Source of the DNA: FEN-1219 sp035644475
Lineage (GTDB): Bacteria > Pseudomonadota > Gammaproteobacteria > Steroidobacterales > Rariloculaceae
Assembly: GCA_035644475.1 (NCBI GenBank)
Contig: DASQOL010000009.1
Span: 1-16,457, forward strand
Direction of reading: 5' to 3'
Length of the DNA: 16,457 bases
Shown here: positions 1 to 7,618 of the stretch, in pieces
Layout of the letters: the number at the start of each line of letters is the position of its first letter
How positions within the stretch are numbered: position 1 is the first letter of the stretch
Position numbers and translations under genes: made by a program
Notes under the pieces: model-generated
What the model saw: the letters and a program-made list of their open reading frames with translations, nothing else
Databases searched by the model: none
What the model was told of the DNA's origin: nothing

Positions 1-707
1 TCAGCGAGCGTCGAAATCTGCTCGCACGACTCCTCCCCGAGCCGGGGCCCCACGAGGATCGGCCGGAGCCCGGCGGCGCGCGCGCCGGCAACGTCCCAGC
101 CCGGGTCGTCGCCGACGAACCAGGCGTGCTGCGCCGCAACGCCCAGCAGCTCGAGGGCCCGTGCGAACGCTTGCGGCGCCGGCTTGCGCCAGCCCACGTC
201 GACGCAGAACACGACGGCGTCGACCCGCTCGCGCAGGCCGTGGCGCGCGAGCTCCGCCCGCCAGGCGCCGGCGGCACTGCCCCACGGTGTATTCGAAACG
301 ATTGCAGTTTTGATCCCCAACTGTTTGATACTGGAGAGAACGTCGACGGCTGAAGCGTCGAGCCGCGCGGTCGCGAAGATCGGCCCCAAAAACGCGTCGC
401 CGAGCCGCGCGAGAAGCTCGCCCGGCACGCGCCGCGCGTCGAGGCCGAACACCTCGAGCAAGCGCTCGTCGAGAGGCCGCACGCGGTGGTCGGCGCGCTC
501 CACGTTCGCCGCGAGCGCGCGCTCGTAAGCGGCGGCGGTATCGGCAGCACCCAAGTCCGGGCGCTCGCGCAGAATCTCGGCGGCGGCGGCGACGCAGCGC
601 TCAAGCACCGGCGCGAAGTCCGCGCTGCGGTAATACGACACGAGTGTGTTGCCGAGGTCGAAGAGGACCGCGTCGACCCGGCTAGAGCTCGCGCTCCATT
701 CGGACAT
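1..707 (-). CDS. HAD-superfamily hydrolase (partial, 3' end beyond the window)
   Basis: The first 235 residues can be read; the frame runs off the left edge without a stop. Haloacid dehalogenase-like hydrolases form an aspartyl-phosphate intermediate and usually act as cytoplasmic small-molecule phosphatases. Motif I is FDLGNTL with the nucleophile Asp17; motif II is IVSNT with Ser138; motif III is GWRKPAP with Lys175; motif IV is FVGDDPGWD with Asp200 and Asp201. The position two residues after the nucleophile, often Asp, is Gly here, a variant known in some HAD subfamilies such as YihX-type (DLGN). The insert between motifs I and II is helical and about 100 residues long, as in subfamily IA. 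The ATG at 707 lies inside the end of the upstream acetyltransferase gene (26-base overlap), so the two are probably translationally coupled. Substrate unknown. Confidence 0.85.
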   Translation of the reverse strand, partial: MSEWSASSSRVDAVLFDLGNTLVSYYRSADFAPVLERCVAAAAEILRERPDLGAADTAAAYERALAANVERADHRVRPLDERLLEVFGLDARRVPGELLARLGDAFLGPIFATARLDASAVDVLSSIKQLGIKTAIVSNTPWGSAAGAWRAELARHGLRERVDAVVFCVDVGWRKPAPQAFARALELLGVAAQHAWFVGDDPGWDVAGARAAGLRPILVGPRLGEESCEQISTLA

Positions 708-1104
708 GCTCGATCCCCGCCTCGTAGAAGTGTTCGCCGACCGTGCGGTAGCCGAGCCGCTCGTAGAACGCGGCGGCGGAAATCTGCGCGTTGCACCACA
801 CCGAGCCGAGGCCGGCGCCCGCGGCGAGGTCGTGCAAGCGGCTCATCAACGCGCTGCCGACGCCGCTGCGGCGCGCTGACTCGAGCACCGCTACCCGGCC
901 GATCTTGCCGCCATATCCGACGTCGAGCCGGCCGGTGCCGATCGGGCCTCCGCCGTCGTCGTAGGCGACGAGGTGCAGGCAGAGCGGATCGCGCTCGTCG
1001 AGCTCGATCTCCTCCGGCACGTGTTGTTCGTCGACGAAGACGGTGAACCGCACGCGGCGAATCGCCGCATAGTCCGACTCGAAGCTCGCGGGCTCGATGC
1101 GCAT
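682..1104 (-). CDS. GNAT family N-acetyltransferase
   Basis: A 140-residue single-domain protein of the Gcn5-related acetyltransferase fold, which transfers acetyl from acetyl-CoA to an amine. The N-terminal part (about residues 16-40) has the FTVFVDEQHVP...D pattern of the ElaA-like/YjdJ-like branch. The strand IGRVAVL (68-74) is followed by the pyrophosphate-binding loop RRSGVGSA (78-85), and the C-terminal block has AQISAAAFYERLGY (106-119) and an HFYEAGIEH segment typical of this branch. It is the third gene of a minus-strand set: 30 bases separate it from the 101-aa gene upstream, and its stop codon overlaps the start of the HAD gene. The substrate cannot be told from sequence; a small polyamine or amino compound is as plausible as a protein. 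Confidence 0.9.
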   Translation of the reverse strand: MRIEPASFESDYAAIRRVRFTVFVDEQHVPEEIELDERDPLCLHLVAYDDGGGPIGTGRLDVGYGGKIGRVAVLESARRSGVGSALMSRLHDLAAGAGLGSVWCNAQISAAAFYERLGYRTVGEHFYEAGIEHVRMEREL

Positions 1105-1134
1105 CGGGGTGCGGCCGGGATCAGCCGTAGCGGC

Positions 1135-1440
1135 TCAGCAGCAAGAGCAGCCGTGCTTCGGGCCGTGCCCCTCGGCGAGCACGCGCCCGTCCGCGTCCGT
1201 GAGCGTCAGCGGCAGCGTGCGGCCGTCCTCGAGCTCGAGGGTGATGCTCGATCCGACGAGGCGCGCCGCGTCCGCGAGCCCGCCGAGGTCGAGCGTTCCT
1301 TCGATGCGGTGCAGGCCCGGCACGGGCAGCCCGTTCGGCGCCTGCCCTTGGAATCGATCGATGCGATAGCGGACGCCCGCGAACGTCTCGCCCCGCCATT
1401 TGAGCCCGCCGACTCCCGAAACCTGCTCGACCAATCGCAT
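1135..1440 (-). CDS. Conserved-looking hypothetical protein with C-terminal HGCSCC tail
   Basis: A 101-residue soluble protein with no signal peptide or membrane segment. I do not recognise a named family. The body alternates short hydrophobic strands with turns, for example LVGSSITLELEDG near residues 61-73, consistent with a small beta-rich fold that may bind a ligand. The last six residues are HGCSCC: three cysteines and a histidine at the extreme C-terminus, with no other cysteine in the protein, which suggests a metal- or thiol-related role (inference). It lies 21 bases after the DUF1761 gene and 30 bases before the acetyltransferase gene on the same strand, so it is almost certainly co-transcribed. 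The reading frame is supported by operon spacing and residue composition rather than by homology I can name. Confidence 0.7.
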   Translation of the reverse strand: MRLVEQVSGVGGLKWRGETFAGVRYRIDRFQGQAPNGLPVPGLHRIEGTLDLGGLADAARLVGSSITLELEDGRTLPLTLTDADGRVLAEGHGPKHGCSCC

Positions 1441-1461
1441 CCCAAGCCGCTCCTGCCGCCG

Positions 1462-1860
1462 CTAGGCCATCGCGCCCAAGACGGCGCCCATCAACGTGAA
1501 CGAGAGAACATTGTACCCGCCGTTGATCAAGAACAGCTTGAGGCTGCGCTGCTCGAACAGGTAGTTCACGCCGAGATAGCCGGTGACCCAGAAGAGCCCC
1601 GCTAGAAATCCGTAGAGTGCCCCCGAGCCGACGTCGACGTTGGGGCCCAAGAACATCGCGAATACGGCGGTCGCGAGCAGCACCAGCACGAAGGCCTTGG
1701 CCATCATCAACGGCATGGTGACGTTGCGCGCGCGCGCTTCGTCGACGCCCGATTCCCGCAGCCACGCCTTCGTGAACATGAGCGGCGAATACCAAATCGC
1801 TCCGACCCCGAAGGCGGCGATCGCTGCCACGATCACCGCGAGCCAATTGACAGCCGGCAT
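1462..1860 (-). CDS. DUF1761 family membrane protein
   Basis: A 132-residue integral membrane protein with about four transmembrane helices (near residues 4-24, 53-72, 78-100 and 108-130). The N-terminus VNWLAVIVAAIAAFGVGAIW followed by YSP is characteristic of DUF1761, a family of unknown function found widely in bacteria. The start is supported by a purine-rich Shine-Dalgarno run (GGGGGGGAG) just upstream of the ATG on the minus strand. It is the first gene of the minus-strand set and diverges from the zinc metallopeptidase gene across about 130 bases, so the promoter should lie in 1861-1989, although no clear -35/-10 pair stands out. Length matches the family. Confidence 0.88.
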   Translation of the reverse strand: MPAVNWLAVIVAAIAAFGVGAIWYSPLMFTKAWLRESGVDEARARNVTMPLMMAKAFVLVLLATAVFAMFLGPNVDVGSGALYGFLAGLFWVTGYLGVNYLFEQRSLKLFLINGGYNVLSFTLMGAVLGAMA

Positions 1861-1989
1861 GTGCTCCCCCCCGAATGGATCATCGTTAGTCGTTATCGGC
1901 CCATGGTTCTAGCCGCAAAACGTTCAATGTGCAACGCCCTTCCGCTAAGCTGACTCGAAGGGAATGCGGCGCGTTGAGGGAGCACGGCC

Positions 1990-2835
1990 ATGCGTTGGAG
2001 AGACTTGCGGCGCAGCAGCAACGTGCAGGACGCGCGCGGCGCTGGTCCTGCGCGCTCGGGCATGCCCATCCGGATCGGGCGCGGCGGGGGCGGCATCGCG
2101 GTGCTCGCGCTGCTCGCGGTCGCGTACTTCGTCGGCGGTCCAGACGCGGTCAACCAACTGCTGGGCGGGGGTGCCGGCGCACCCGACTCGGGCTCCGCTC
2201 CGCCGCTCGGCGCGGACGACGAGGCGAGCCAGTTCGTCGCGGCCGTGCTCGGCAGCACGGAGGATGTCTGGGGCGAAATCTTCGCGCAATCGGGTGCCAC
2301 GTATTACCAGCCCGAGCTCACGCTGTTCGACGGCGAGGTGCGCTCGGCGTGCGGGTTCGCGACCTCCGCCGTGGGTCCGTTCTATTGTCCGTCCGACCGG
2401 CACGTGTACCTCGATACCGCGTTCTTCCGCGATCTCGCGGCGCTCGGCGGGCCGGGGGAGTTTGCGCAGGCGTACGTCATCGGGCACGAGGTGGGTCACC
2501 ACGTGCAGACGCTGCTCGGCAAGTCGGATCGCGTGCGCGGCGCGCAGCAACGGGGCGATGCGAACGGCATGCAGGTGGCGATGGAATTGCAGGCCGATTG
2601 CTACGCCGGCGTCTGGGCCTATCACGCGAATCGCACCCACCGCATTCTCGAGCCCGGGGACGTCGAGGACGCGCTCGCGGCGGCGCAGGCGATCGGCGAC
2701 GATCGCCTGCAGCGCAACGCCGGGCGCCGCGTGACGCCGGATTCCTTCACGCACGGCTCGTCCGCACAGCGCCAGCGATGGCTCCGCACGGGGCTTGAGA
2801 CCGGCGACCCGAATGCGTGCGACACTTTCCGCTGA
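1990..2835 (+). CDS. ypfJ: YpfJ-like neutral zinc metallopeptidase
   Basis: A 281-residue protein of the putative neutral zinc metallopeptidase family (PF04228; YpfJ in E. coli). The conserved N-terminal MRWRDLRRSSNVQDARG signature is followed by a Gly-rich segment and a single membrane anchor near residues 34-50, so the catalytic domain is probably periplasmic. The zinc motif HEVGHH is at 166-171, where the two outer histidines bind the metal and Glu167 is the general base, and ELQADCYAG at 199-207 supplies the likely third ligand. Cys121 and Cys133 frame the conserved CGFA...YCP block and may form a disulphide. The start is supported by GAGGGAG at 1976-1982, seven bases before the ATG. The substrate is unknown in this family. 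folD follows 31 bases later. Confidence 0.93.
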   Translation: MRWRDLRRSSNVQDARGAGPARSGMPIRIGRGGGGIAVLALLAVAYFVGGPDAVNQLLGGGAGAPDSGSAPPLGADDEASQFVAAVLGSTEDVWGEIFAQSGATYYQPELTLFDGEVRSACGFATSAVGPFYCPSDRHVYLDTAFFRDLAALGGPGEFAQAYVIGHEVGHHVQTLLGKSDRVRGAQQRGDANGMQVAMELQADCYAGVWAYHANRTHRILEPGDVEDALAAAQAIGDDRLQRNAGRRVTPDSFTHGSSAQRQRWLRTGLETGDPNACDTFR

Positions 2836-2866
2836 ACATTCCCAAACGACTGGACGAACAATCCGA

Positions 2867-3748
2867 ATGAAAGACAACAGGCTGCTGGACGGCCGGGCAG
2901 TCCGCGATCGCATCTTGGGCGAGGTCGCGGAGCGCGTGCGTGCGGCGCAGGAGAAGCACGCGATGGGCCGGCTCGTGTCCATCGCCGTCGGCGAGCACAA
3001 GGAGGTCGGGGTTTACGTGCGCGGCCAGGCGAAGGCCGCCGAGAAGGTCGGCATCCGCTTCGAGGATCAGACTTGGCCGAGCACGCTCACGCAAGACGAG
3101 TGCAAGGCGCGGCTCGTCAAGATGAACGATGACTCCGACGTGCTCGGCGTGATCCTCCAGCGGCCCGTCCCGAAGCACATCCACGGCCGCTCGCTCGCGT
3201 CGGCGATCCATCCGTTCAAGGACATCGAGGGCATGAATCCGGCGTCGATCGGCAACATCGTCTACAACGACCTCGCGCTCGCGCCCTGCACGGCGGCCGC
3301 GTCGGTCGAGCTCATCAAGGCCACGGGGCTCGACCTGCACGGCCTCGAGGTCGTGATGATCGGTCACTCCGAGATCGTCGGTAAACCGGCGGCGTTCATG
3401 CTGATGGCCGAAGGCGCTACGGTCACGGTGTGTCATCACTTGACGCGCTCCGTCGCGGCGCACTCGCGGCGCGCGGATGCGGTGCTCGTCGCCGTGGGAA
3501 GGCCGAGGTTCCTGAAGGCCGACATGGTGAAGCCCGGCGCGGCCGTCATCGACATCGGCATCAACCAAGTCACCGGGCCCACCGGCGATACGATGATCGT
3601 CGGCGACGTGGACACCGAGAACGTCAAGGAGGTCGCGAGCTGGGTCACGCCGGTGCCCGGCGGCGTCGGTCCCGTGACGGTCGCGATGTTCATGCGCAAC
3701 GCGGTCGCGGCGCACAACAAGCAGCTCGCGGCCGGTTGGCTCGACTAA
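2867..3748 (+). CDS. folD: Divergent FolD (methylenetetrahydrofolate dehydrogenase/cyclohydrolase family)
   Basis: A 293-residue cytosolic protein of the FolD family, which interconverts methylene-, methenyl- and formyl-tetrahydrofolate. It aligns without gaps to E. coli FolD through the first 130 residues, and GHSEIVGKP (166-174) and TPVPGGVGPVTVAM (261-274) mark the nucleotide-binding domain. Gln98 is kept (LQRPVP), but the catalytic Lys54 of E. coli is Gln54 here (YVRGQAK) and Asp121 is Glu121 (KDIEGMNP). The usual NPAS before Tyr50 reads HKEV. In the family the Lys is needed for cyclohydrolase activity, so this enzyme may be dehydrogenase-only or altered (inference). I chose the ATG at 2867, which gives the family's normal N-terminus; earlier in-frame ATGs overlap the peptidase gene. 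The Shine-Dalgarno is weak. Confidence 0.92.
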   Translation: MKDNRLLDGRAVRDRILGEVAERVRAAQEKHAMGRLVSIAVGEHKEVGVYVRGQAKAAEKVGIRFEDQTWPSTLTQDECKARLVKMNDDSDVLGVILQRPVPKHIHGRSLASAIHPFKDIEGMNPASIGNIVYNDLALAPCTAAASVELIKATGLDLHGLEVVMIGHSEIVGKPAAFMLMAEGATVTVCHHLTRSVAAHSRRADAVLVAVGRPRFLKADMVKPGAAVIDIGINQVTGPTGDTMIVGDVDTENVKEVASWVTPVPGGVGPVTVAMFMRNAVAAHNKQLAAGWLD

Positions 3749-3770
3749 CGCGGCGCGCGAGCGCACGGGC

Positions 3771-4526
3771 CTAGGTCAGAGCCTCGAAGATCGGCCGGCC
3801 GATTCCGAGCCAGAAGTCCGTGGTTCTGAACGGCAGGCGCAGCAACGAGAGCGCCAGCACCGCGAGGCCGATCCAGTACACGCCGTGCACGCGCCCGCGA
3901 ATCCACGCGTCGTACGCCATGGCGCCGATCAAGGGCGCGAACCACAGCGCGAGCGCCGGGAGGAGCGGCATTCCGGCCGCGTTCAGGCGGAACGCCGCGG
4001 CGAACAGGATCGACACGGTAGCGACCAACATCAGGCGCTTGTGAATCTCCGGCCGGTGGCGGTTCGCGACGGCCGCCGCGAAGAAGGCGCCGAAGAGCAC
4101 CATGTCCACGAGCGGGATCGGCACGAAGGCCGCGGCATCGTTGATCGTCCACTCGCCGCGGTGCACGTGCATCACCGGCGCGACGAAGCTCACGAGCAGT
4201 CCCACGAGCAACAGGAGAACGCCGTAGCCGATGCCCACCTTGCCGAGCGCGCGATGCGCGCGAATTCGGCCGCTCGCGGCCAACGTCACCTGCGCGATGA
4301 GCAGCGCCATCCAGCCGGCGAAGATGACACCGTGGACGTGCAATACGACCGGCGTTTGCGCTACGCCGTGGACCAGCGGTCCGTAGTAGGAGGGCCAGAA
4401 CCCCCAGCCGATGAGGATCGTCATCAGCACCGATAGAACGATGTAGAACCTGCGCGGCGAGCGCCGCAATGCCGTGTCGCCGGCAGTGGCTGCCGGCGCG
4501 AATACCTGCGAGCGAGCTTCGGCCAT
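3771..4526 (-). CDS. Polytopic membrane protein of unknown function
   Basis: A 251-residue integral membrane protein with about seven hydrophobic segments. The N-terminal 25 residues are cytoplasmic-looking and basic (LRRSPRRF before the first helix). Several histidines sit at helix ends: HVHG near 63-66, HRALG near 91, MHVHRG near 119-124 and HKRLML near 162. This pattern recalls heme- or quinone-binding membrane proteins and DUF2306-like families, but I cannot assign the family with confidence. The start at 4526 is supported by a strong GGAGGGGGG Shine-Dalgarno about six bases upstream on the minus strand. It converges on folD with 22 bases between the stops. Its promoter should lie in 4527-4843; GATAAA near 4547-4556 is a possible -10 but has no good -35. 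Confidence 0.8.
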   Translation of the reverse strand: MAEARSQVFAPAATAGDTALRRSPRRFYIVLSVLMTILIGWGFWPSYYGPLVHGVAQTPVVLHVHGVIFAGWMALLIAQVTLAASGRIRAHRALGKVGIGYGVLLLLVGLLVSFVAPVMHVHRGEWTINDAAAFVPIPLVDMVLFGAFFAAAVANRHRPEIHKRLMLVATVSILFAAAFRLNAAGMPLLPALALWFAPLIGAMAYDAWIRGRVHGVYWIGLAVLALSLLRLPFRTTDFWLGIGRPIFEALT

Positions 4527-4843
4527 GACGATTCCCCCCTCCCGTGTGCCCGCACTTTATCTCGCGATCAGCCACCCGTCACTCGTTTGTCACCGCAGCG
4601 CGACTGCAATGTCGCCCGGGACGCGGAACAATTCTCTCCGGCGGCGGGCGGCGGCTGCGGACGAGGCAGACGTGTTTCGGTTACTCCCCCCGTGACGAAC
4701 GCAGGATCGGCAGGCGCAGGCCGTCGTTCGTCGCCACCACTGTTCACGAGCCGTTCGCGATCCGAGCTTCGCCGGCCGTCGGACGTTCGCCGAATCGACG
4801 CGGCGGAAACATCGGGCGGCCGGGTGTCGCATACTGCGCGGCG
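4527..4843. other. 317-base divergent intergenic region
   Basis: This gap separates the minus-strand membrane protein from the plus-strand methyltransferase. It carries the Shine-Dalgarno of the membrane protein (about 4533-4541) and must hold promoters for both genes. CATACT near 4830 is a possible -10 for the methyltransferase, but no convincing -35 accompanies it. The open frames that cross it have no ribosome-binding site and Arg/Ser-rich translations, so I see no gene here, and no repeat or sigma-54 site. Confidence 0.5.
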
Positions 4844-5893
4844 ATGTCTTCGGTATTCGTTTTCGCAGCTTGCCAAGTCGGGTCCGAGGCATTCCTCAAG
4901 CAAGAGGTCGCGCGGCGTCATCCGGCGCTGCGGTTCGCGTTCTCGCGGCCCGGGTTCTGCACGTTTCGGCTGCCCGACGGCGCGTCCGTTGGCCCCGAGC
5001 CGCGTTTGAACGCGACTTTCGCTCGGGCTTCCGGCATCTCGCTCGGCAGGATCACCGGGAGCGACGACGCCGATCTCGCGCGCGCTCTTGCGGCCGCAAT
5101 CGACGAGCGTGTACCCCACGCGCCCCGTCACCTCCACGTCTGGCGGCGTGACCGGCTCTTACCCGGCGATCCGGGCTTCGATCCGAGCGCGACCGCGGCA
5201 CAGGGCGCCGCGATTCTCTCGCTGCGGCCCGAGCTCGCGCTGAACGAGCACGCCACCGTCGGCGACGCGATCCTCGATTGCGTGATCGTGGAGCCGAACG
5301 AATGGTGGCTAGGGTGGCACCGCGCGAGCGGGGCCGCACCCGAGAGCCGCTGGCCCGGCGGCGTGCCGAGCGTGGCGGCGCCGGCGGGCATGATCTCGCG
5401 CGCCCATTTGAAGATGACCGAAGCGCTGCTCTGGTCCGAGCTGCCGGTCGGCGCGCTCGACCCCTGCGTCGAGATCGGCAGCGCGCCGGGGGGGTCGTGC
5501 CTCGCGCTGCTCGAGCGCGGCTGCGCCGTGGTCGGGCTCGACCCCGCCGAGATGGACGCGGCCGTGCTCGCGCATCCGCGTTTCACTCACGTGCGCGCGC
5601 GCGCCAAGGACGCGAAGCGCAACGTGTTCGACGGCTGCCGGTGGCTGGTGTCGGATGCGAACGTCGCGCCGACGTACACGCTCGACACGGTCGAGCCGGT
5701 CGTGACGGCGGCGGGCGCGCGAGTGGACGGGCTGCTGCTCACGCTCAAGCTCACCGATCCGAAGCTCGCCGCCGCGCTGCCGGCGTTTCAGGAGCGCGTG
5801 CGGGCGTGGGGGTACCGGCGCGTGCGCACGCGGCAGCTCGCCTTCAACCGGCAGGAAGTCTGTCTCGCAGCGACGGACCGGGGATTCGCGTGA
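4844..5893 (+). CDS. RlmM/FtsJ-like SAM-dependent 2'-O-ribose methyltransferase
   Basis: A 349-residue protein resembling RlmM, the enzyme that 2'-O-methylates C2498 of 23S rRNA. The N-terminal half (about 1-160) is a substrate-recognition region and the C-terminal half a Rossmann-like methyltransferase domain. The SAM-binding motif EIGSAPGG is at 210-217. The K-D-K-E tetrad of the RrmJ/FtsJ class can be traced: Lys190 (RAHLKMTE), Asp271 (LVSDAN), Lys302 (LTLKLTD) and Glu338 (NRQEVCL). The length is close to the E. coli enzyme (366 residues). The frame is open well upstream, but the family-like N-terminus begins at the ATG at 4844 (MSSVFVFAACQVGSE). RlmM itself is the best guess; a related FtsJ-like enzyme with another RNA target is possible. 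Confidence 0.82.
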   Translation: MSSVFVFAACQVGSEAFLKQEVARRHPALRFAFSRPGFCTFRLPDGASVGPEPRLNATFARASGISLGRITGSDDADLARALAAAIDERVPHAPRHLHVWRRDRLLPGDPGFDPSATAAQGAAILSLRPELALNEHATVGDAILDCVIVEPNEWWLGWHRASGAAPESRWPGGVPSVAAPAGMISRAHLKMTEALLWSELPVGALDPCVEIGSAPGGSCLALLERGCAVVGLDPAEMDAAVLAHPRFTHVRARAKDAKRNVFDGCRWLVSDANVAPTYTLDTVEPVVTAAGARVDGLLLTLKLTDPKLAAALPAFQERVRAWGYRRVRTRQLAFNRQEVCLAATDRGFA

Positions 5894-5958
5894 CGCCGGA
5901 AGCGAATCCGCCGCCGCGCGAGTACCATTGGCGGCGGGTTTACCTTGGGGGTTCACGA

Positions 5959-7167
5959 ATGAAGCTCGTGTGCAAAGTCGCGGCGTTCGCCGCGCTCGGC
6001 GTCGTGGCCTGGCAGGCCGGCGCCCAACAGGCTCCGGCGCGCGGCGGCACGCCCCGCGCGCCTACCGGCATCGTGGTGCCGCCGCTCGGCGCGGGCCCGT
6101 TCATGTACAAGACGGCCGAGGGCCAGGACATCCGCGTGGTCGTGCTCGCGCGCGGCTTGGATCATCCGTGGAGCATCGCGTTCCTGCCGAACGGCGACAA
6201 GCTCGTGACCGAGCGCGCCGGTCGGCTGCGGGTCATGCACGGCGACAAGCTCGATCCCACGCCGGTACAGGGTGTGCCCGCGGTGCAGGCGCGGGGCCTG
6301 TCGGGGCTGTTCGACATCGCGCTGCATCCGCAATTCGCCACCAATCACTTCGTCTATCTCACCTACGCCAAACCTCCGCCCGAAGGCGGAATGGCGGGCA
6401 ACGGGCTCGCGCGCGGCGTCTGGGACGGCAAGGCGCTGACTAACGTCCGCGAGATTTTCTTGACCACCGACACGAGCACCGTCTCGCGGATTACCTTCGG
6501 CCGCGACGGTATGCTCTATATGTCGACCTGGGGCGACCGTGCCGACATCGCGCAGAAGACCGACGGCCTCGGCGGCAAAGTCCTGCGTTTGCGCGACGAT
6601 GGCACCGTGCCTCCGGACAACCCGTTCGTCGGCAAGGCCGGCTACCGGCCGGAGATCTACACGCTCGGCCACCGCAGCACGCTCGGCCTGCAGATGCATC
6701 CCGGCACGGGCCAGATCTGGGAGAACGAGAACGGCCCGAACGGCGGCGACGAGATCAATGTGCTCGTCCCCGGCGGCAACTACGGCTGGCCCCTCGTGAG
6801 CCTCGGCCGGACCTACGCGGGGCCCTGGCAGTCGCCGAAGGGCTTCTCGCTCGAAGGCATGATCGATCCGATCGTCTACTGGACCCCGGCGATCGCCGTG
6901 TCGGGCATGGCGTTCTACACCGGCAACAAGCTGCCGAAGTGGAAAGGCGACGTCTTCGTCGGCGGCATGCGTCGCGGCGAGGTCCCGGGCACCGGCCATC
7001 TCGAGCGGATCCTTTTCAACGAGAAGATGGAAGAGCTGCGCCGCGAGACGCTGCTCGCAGACCTACAGCAGCGTATCCGCGACGTGCGTCAGGGTCCGGA
7101 CGAGCTCCTTTATGTATTGACCGACGAGACCGACGGCGCGCTGTTCAGGATCGAGCCCGCGAATTGA
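5959..7167 (+). CDS. PQQ-dependent sugar dehydrogenase-like secreted beta-propeller
   Basis: A 402-residue exported protein of the soluble glucose/aldose sugar dehydrogenase family (PF07995; YliI-like), a six-bladed propeller that holds PQQ and calcium in the periplasm. A signal peptide covers residues 1-22 with a likely cut after AGA. Family blocks are clear: LDHPWSIAFLPNGDKLVTER (68-87), PDNPF (219-223), GPNGGDEIN at 259-267 (calcium region), GNYGWP (273-278), AVSGMAFY (313-320) and QRIRDVRQGPDELLYVLTDE (371-390). The catalytic-His segment, NHFGGR in E. coli YliI, is shortened and reads TSTVSR (172-177), so the general-base His is missing; Arg239 of the next active-site pair is kept but its Asn partner is Ser240. 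A GGGGG run at 5946-5950 can serve as Shine-Dalgarno. ArfB follows after 21 bases. Confidence 0.88.
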   Translation: MKLVCKVAAFAALGVVAWQAGAQQAPARGGTPRAPTGIVVPPLGAGPFMYKTAEGQDIRVVVLARGLDHPWSIAFLPNGDKLVTERAGRLRVMHGDKLDPTPVQGVPAVQARGLSGLFDIALHPQFATNHFVYLTYAKPPPEGGMAGNGLARGVWDGKALTNVREIFLTTDTSTVSRITFGRDGMLYMSTWGDRADIAQKTDGLGGKVLRLRDDGTVPPDNPFVGKAGYRPEIYTLGHRSTLGLQMHPGTGQIWENENGPNGGDEINVLVPGGNYGWPLVSLGRTYAGPWQSPKGFSLEGMIDPIVYWTPAIAVSGMAFYTGNKLPKWKGDVFVGGMRRGEVPGTGHLERILFNEKMEELRRETLLADLQQRIRDVRQGPDELLYVLTDETDGALFRIEPAN

Positions 7168-7188
7168 CGGCGACGAATTGACGACGAT

Positions 7189-7617
7189 ATGGGGGGAGCA
7201 GGTCTCGACGTGGCGCCGGGGGTCGTGATCCCGGACGCCGAGCTCGAGTTCACGGCGATCCGCTCGCAGGGCGCGGGCGGGCAGAACGTGAACAAGGTGG
7301 CGAGCGCGGTGCAGCTGCGCTTCGATGCCGCGCGTACCGGCGCGCTCCCCGAGGCCGCGAGGGTGCGCCTGCTCGCGCTGCGCGACCACCGGATCACGGA
7401 CGACGGCGTCGTCGTGATCAAGGCGCAGCAGTATCGGAGCCAGGAGCAGAACAAGGCGGCGGCGCTCGAGCGGCTTCGCGACCTGCTGCTGCGCGCGCTC
7501 GCGACCCGCAAGGCGCGCAAGCCCACCAAGCCGACGCGAGGCGCGCATGCGCGGCGCCTCGACAGCAAAACGCGGCACAGTCGGCTGAAGCAAGGCCGGC
7601 GGGTAGTCGACGACTGA
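7189..7617 (+). CDS. arfB: ArfB (YaeJ) ribosome-rescue peptidyl-tRNA hydrolase
   Basis: A 142-residue homologue of ArfB, which enters stalled non-stop ribosomes and releases the nascent chain. The release-factor GGQ motif is at residues 30-32 within SQGAGGQNVNK, and the basic C-terminal tail (about 107-142, TRKARKPTKPTRGA and RRLDSKTRHSRLKQGRR) is the part that sits in the empty mRNA channel. Length matches E. coli ArfB (140). The start is uncertain: the ATG at 7189 has little Shine-Dalgarno, whereas an in-frame GTG at 7210 follows GGGGGGAG at 7191-7198 and would also give a family-like N-terminus. The gene is 21 bases after the dehydrogenase gene and one base before the HAD phosphatase gene. 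Confidence 0.92.
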   Translation: MGGAGLDVAPGVVIPDAELEFTAIRSQGAGGQNVNKVASAVQLRFDAARTGALPEAARVRLLALRDHRITDDGVVVIKAQQYRSQEQNKAAALERLRDLLLRALATRKARKPTKPTRGAHARRLDSKTRHSRLKQGRRVVDD

Positions 7618-7618
7618 C

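Noticed and set aside
1..285. Minus-strand 94-codon frame, which might suggest a frameshift or a separate gene at the left edge
   Set aside because: The HAD frame continues unbroken through this region with motifs II-IV in order; the other frame is an Arg-rich shadow.
1121..1846. Long minus-strand open frame of 241 codons overlapping the DUF1761 and 101-aa genes
   Set aside because: Arg/Ala/Gly-rich translation with no family features; it is an out-of-frame shadow of two genes with better support.
4544..4843. N-terminal extension of the methyltransferase by 100 residues
   Set aside because: The extension is Arg/Ser-rich with no fold pattern, and the family-like N-terminus begins at 4844.
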